Shown here one piece after another: positions 21,032 to 22,915 of a stretch of DNA of 22,915 nucleotides. This DNA is from a virus. The notes beneath the pieces are model-generated. The model was not told the origin of the DNA. It searched no databases and saw nothing but the letters and a program-made list of their open reading frames with translations. Numbering within the stretch: the stretch's first letter is position 1; every line of letters begins with the position of its first letter. Both the position numbers and the translations under genes were made by a program. The stretch spans positions 1 through 22,915 of IMG/VR virus record IMGVR_UViG_3300025131_000463; one strand, 5' to 3'.

Positions 21032-22459
21032 TTAAGGATTTCGTTGTCCTGTATTTTTAAATGTAATATTTAAATCTAACTTTCTTCCTGTTTTCTTACT
21101 AGTAAGTCTAATCTTGTATATGCCGTTCCAAACCCTCGACCCCGGGGCAATTCCGTCGACCTTGCCAAGCAGCGGCATCTGAGCCGGTGCAGTTCCCACT
21201 TCCGCTTGGAAGGTGTCCTCGGGTTCAAAATAAATCTGTCTCGTTGAGGGGCTGATATAAATAAATCTTTTTGCGCCCTTTGTCAAGCTTAATTGTCTAG
21301 CGGATTCAAATTTGTATGATTCAATTATTGGATATATCTGTCCATTATTGTCTATCATTTCTACTTGAAATACGGGCGTTGGGTTCGATAAGTGTCCATG
21401 TACATCTATTGCCCTAAAACAATAATAGTATTTTGTATTTGGCCGTATGATATCGGTATGTGTCGCCAGGGTAGAAATTTGGTCTTCTCCAACATATTCA
21501 ACAATATCAGTTTTTTCGCCCTCGGCAAAATCTTGATAGGAAGATGGGGCAACATCTGTTCTAAACATTTGATATTCGACGGTCGGATCATCGCCTCGAA
21601 AGAGAATATCGGTATTTTTAACTATCTGTAATTTTTCAGCCGCGGTGACCTCGGGGGCAAACTGGCCGCCTTGTACTATATAAGCGTTGATAAAATGCTC
21701 CGCGTCTTCAGCTTCAATAATTATTGGTTTTTCATAATAGGTGCCCCCAGTTCCATTCACTAAAATTAAAATCCTATCATTGACTTCTCTATAGGGAATT
21801 ATTTCAACATCAGGAGTTGTCGGTGGATTATCTTGCATGGTAACCACTTTGCTATAAAACGGAAAATTTCCCATTTCTGTAGCGGGATTGTTCACGACCT
21901 CTACGGTACCGCCAATATCGCCGCCGAGTTGTAAAAAGTTGCCAGTTGAGCCATGTGGGCCAGTTACAAACTTAATTTTAAACAATTTGTTATTCCAACC
22001 CAGTTGCGGGGGCGCCCCACCGGGACCGGCTGCGAGGACGCACTCGATTTCATATTTAATAGCCAATTCATCCTGTTGAAAGCCTTGTTGGTGGCTATAA
22101 TGGCCGCGGCGAAAGACCGGAATGCTGGCTGTAATTTCATATCTTCTGGCGGCACCCAACGACTGCGAGGCGGCCTCTACGTAGAGGGCCTGCTCCAGCT
22201 CATCAGCCCTAGCATCCAAAGCGTTCTGGATGCCGCTAACGAACTGGGCCACAGAAAGAGTTTGGTTTACATCAAACGGAAGTGGTACCGAATAACTGCG
22301 ATAGGGCACGTCGTCGCTCCCGTCGGGATTGCGTAACTGGTCGTTGCCAGTGCCCCCCGGGGGGTTCCAAGTGCCCGATCCGTGGGCGAAAGAATATTCT
22401 TCTATATCTAGATACCACCCCAGGCTTCCGATTATCGTGTCGTTCTCCCATCCACTCAT
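21032..22459 (-). CDS. Structural protein with Fn3-like domain
   Basis: This 475-residue protein has an aromatic N-terminus (SGWENDTIIGSLGWYLDIEE) and a helical stretch at about 68-100 (VAQFVSGIQNALDARADELE). Beta-rich parts follow, with an Fn3-like domain at about 292-370: a YQMFRT strand and the typical RPNTKYYYCFRAIDVHG ending of an Fn3 sheet. The C-terminus (GIYKIRLTSKKTGRKLDLNI) is again beta-like. Fn3-like domains are common in tail and baseplate proteins. The start is ATG 22459, with AAGGGA about 12 bases upstream. It lies between a partial upstream structural gene and the 311-residue gene. The tail role is inferred. Confidence 0.65.
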   Translation of the reverse strand: MSGWENDTIIGSLGWYLDIEEYSFAHGSGTWNPPGGTGNDQLRNPDGSDDVPYRSYSVPLPFDVNQTLSVAQFVSGIQNALDARADELEQALYVEAASQSLGAARRYEITASIPVFRRGHYSHQQGFQQDELAIKYEIECVLAAGPGGAPPQLGWNNKLFKIKFVTGPHGSTGNFLQLGGDIGGTVEVVNNPATEMGNFPFYSKVVTMQDNPPTTPDVEIIPYREVNDRILILVNGTGGTYYEKPIIIEAEDAEHFINAYIVQGGQFAPEVTAAEKLQIVKNTDILFRGDDPTVEYQMFRTDVAPSSYQDFAEGEKTDIVEYVGEDQISTLATHTDIIRPNTKYYYCFRAIDVHGHLSNPTPVFQVEMIDNNGQIYPIIESYKFESARQLSLTKGAKRFIYISPSTRQIYFEPEDTFQAEVGTAPAQMPLLGKVDGIAPGSRVWNGIYKIRLTSKKTGRKLDLNITFKNTGQRNP

Positions 22460-22490
22460 ATCATTTCATCCCTTTATCCTCTGCATATCC

Positions 22491-22915
22491 CTAACTAGGT
22501 ACCAGGTAGTCGACGCACTGGCCTGGTATCTGATCGGTACAGTCATCAAACGCAGCATAGTTGTCGTCCAGTCGAAAACGTTGCCGGTACGGCTCGCCGG
22601 TGGCTGTATTTAAGACGCTGCAGCCAACAGTCGGATCATCGTTGTAAATTTGAAGATATGCAAGAAGTATATCTCTATCGTACTGGTGATGTCCCTCGAC
22701 GTAGCTGGTAAGAACGTCAATCAGCGCCCAAGCCGTTAAGGGCCAGCTCCCGCCTATCGGCGCCCACGTGTCCGTCGGTGGGTGATATTTAGGCCATCTC
22801 ATGTCACCCCGGAAGAGGTCGCCGAGTTCGTCCCCATAGAACTGATACGGGGAGTGGGTCCAACTAAAGTATGCCATAAACCCAGCAGGTGGATCTGGCC
22901 ACCCTGCGTCTTCCT
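22491..22915 (-). CDS. Partial protein of the structural block, 5' end outside window
   Basis: The frame is open from the window edge to the stop at 22491, giving at least 141 residues. An ATG at 22877 would give 128, but no ribosome site precedes it and the upstream residues (EDAGWPDPPAGF) continue the same aromatic, Pro-rich style, so the gene probably extends beyond the window. The visible part is rich in Trp, Tyr, Pro and Asp (SWTHSPYQFYGDELG, YHPPTDTWAPIGGSWPL). I do not recognise it. Its place before the Fn3-like structural gene, with a 31-base gap, suggests a tail or baseplate protein. Confidence 0.55.
   Translation of the reverse strand, partial: EDAGWPDPPAGFMAYFSWTHSPYQFYGDELGDLFRGDMRWPKYHPPTDTWAPIGGSWPLTAWALIDVLTSYVEGHHQYDRDILLAYLQIYNDDPTVGCSVLNTATGEPYRQRFRLDDNYAAFDDCTDQIPGQCVDYLVPS

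Overview
The window is part of the genome of a tailed phage with T4-type (myovirus-like) head and packaging genes. Every credible gene is on the minus strand, so transcription runs from base 22915 down to base 1. Genes abut or overlap by a few bases, often as TAATG. There is no tRNA, integrase, insertion sequence or CRISPR array, and no stretch over 300 bases lacks a gene. Several proteins resemble families I remember from uncultured marine phages. That is recollection, not a search result, and the host cannot be named. Clear Shine-Dalgarno sequences suggest a host that uses them.

Layout in transcription order. (1) 22915-17435: five virion-structural-type genes: a partial gene running off the window, a protein with an Fn3-like domain, a protein with a recurring phage N-terminus, and two tandem paralogues sharing a 41-residue C-terminal module. 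(2) 17435-12821: a DNA repair and replication block: a RuvC-like resolvase, a DnaG-type primase with zinc finger and TOPRIM, and a 1051-residue protein that joins an Mre11/SbcD nuclease to a Rad50/SbcC ATPase. (3) 12773-11712: three small membrane or exported proteins that may form a lysis cassette (holin-like, inner-spanin-like, and a signal-peptide protein with a C-terminal membrane segment). The first gene's ribosome binding site lies in one arm of a 10-bp inverted repeat. (4) 11712-9778: a beta-rich structural-type protein, a zinc-ribbon protein, a 73-residue helical protein and an unassigned protein. (5) 9768-2766: head assembly and DNA packaging: large terminase, T4 gp20-like portal with a long repeat-bearing C-terminal extension, several charged or coiled-coil proteins, a small two-cysteine membrane protein and a gp21-like prohead protease. 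(6) 2755-1: a phage-encoded ribosomal protein bS21, a small structural-type protein and a long modular tail fibre cut by the window edge.

Terminase, portal and protease would build and fill the prohead. The resolvase, primase and Mre11-Rad50 fusion would serve replication and recombination and clear branched DNA before packaging. The small membrane proteins may act at lysis. bS21 may enter host ribosomes and bias translation to phage messages. Neither the major capsid protein nor an endolysin is recognisable here, so both should lie outside the window or be unrecognised.

The observations most worth following are the single-chain Mre11-Rad50 protein with a CX6C hook, the hairpin over the holin-like start with an AT-rich element in its loop, a 12-base element repeated in two intergenic spaces, and bS21 inside a late-gene block.
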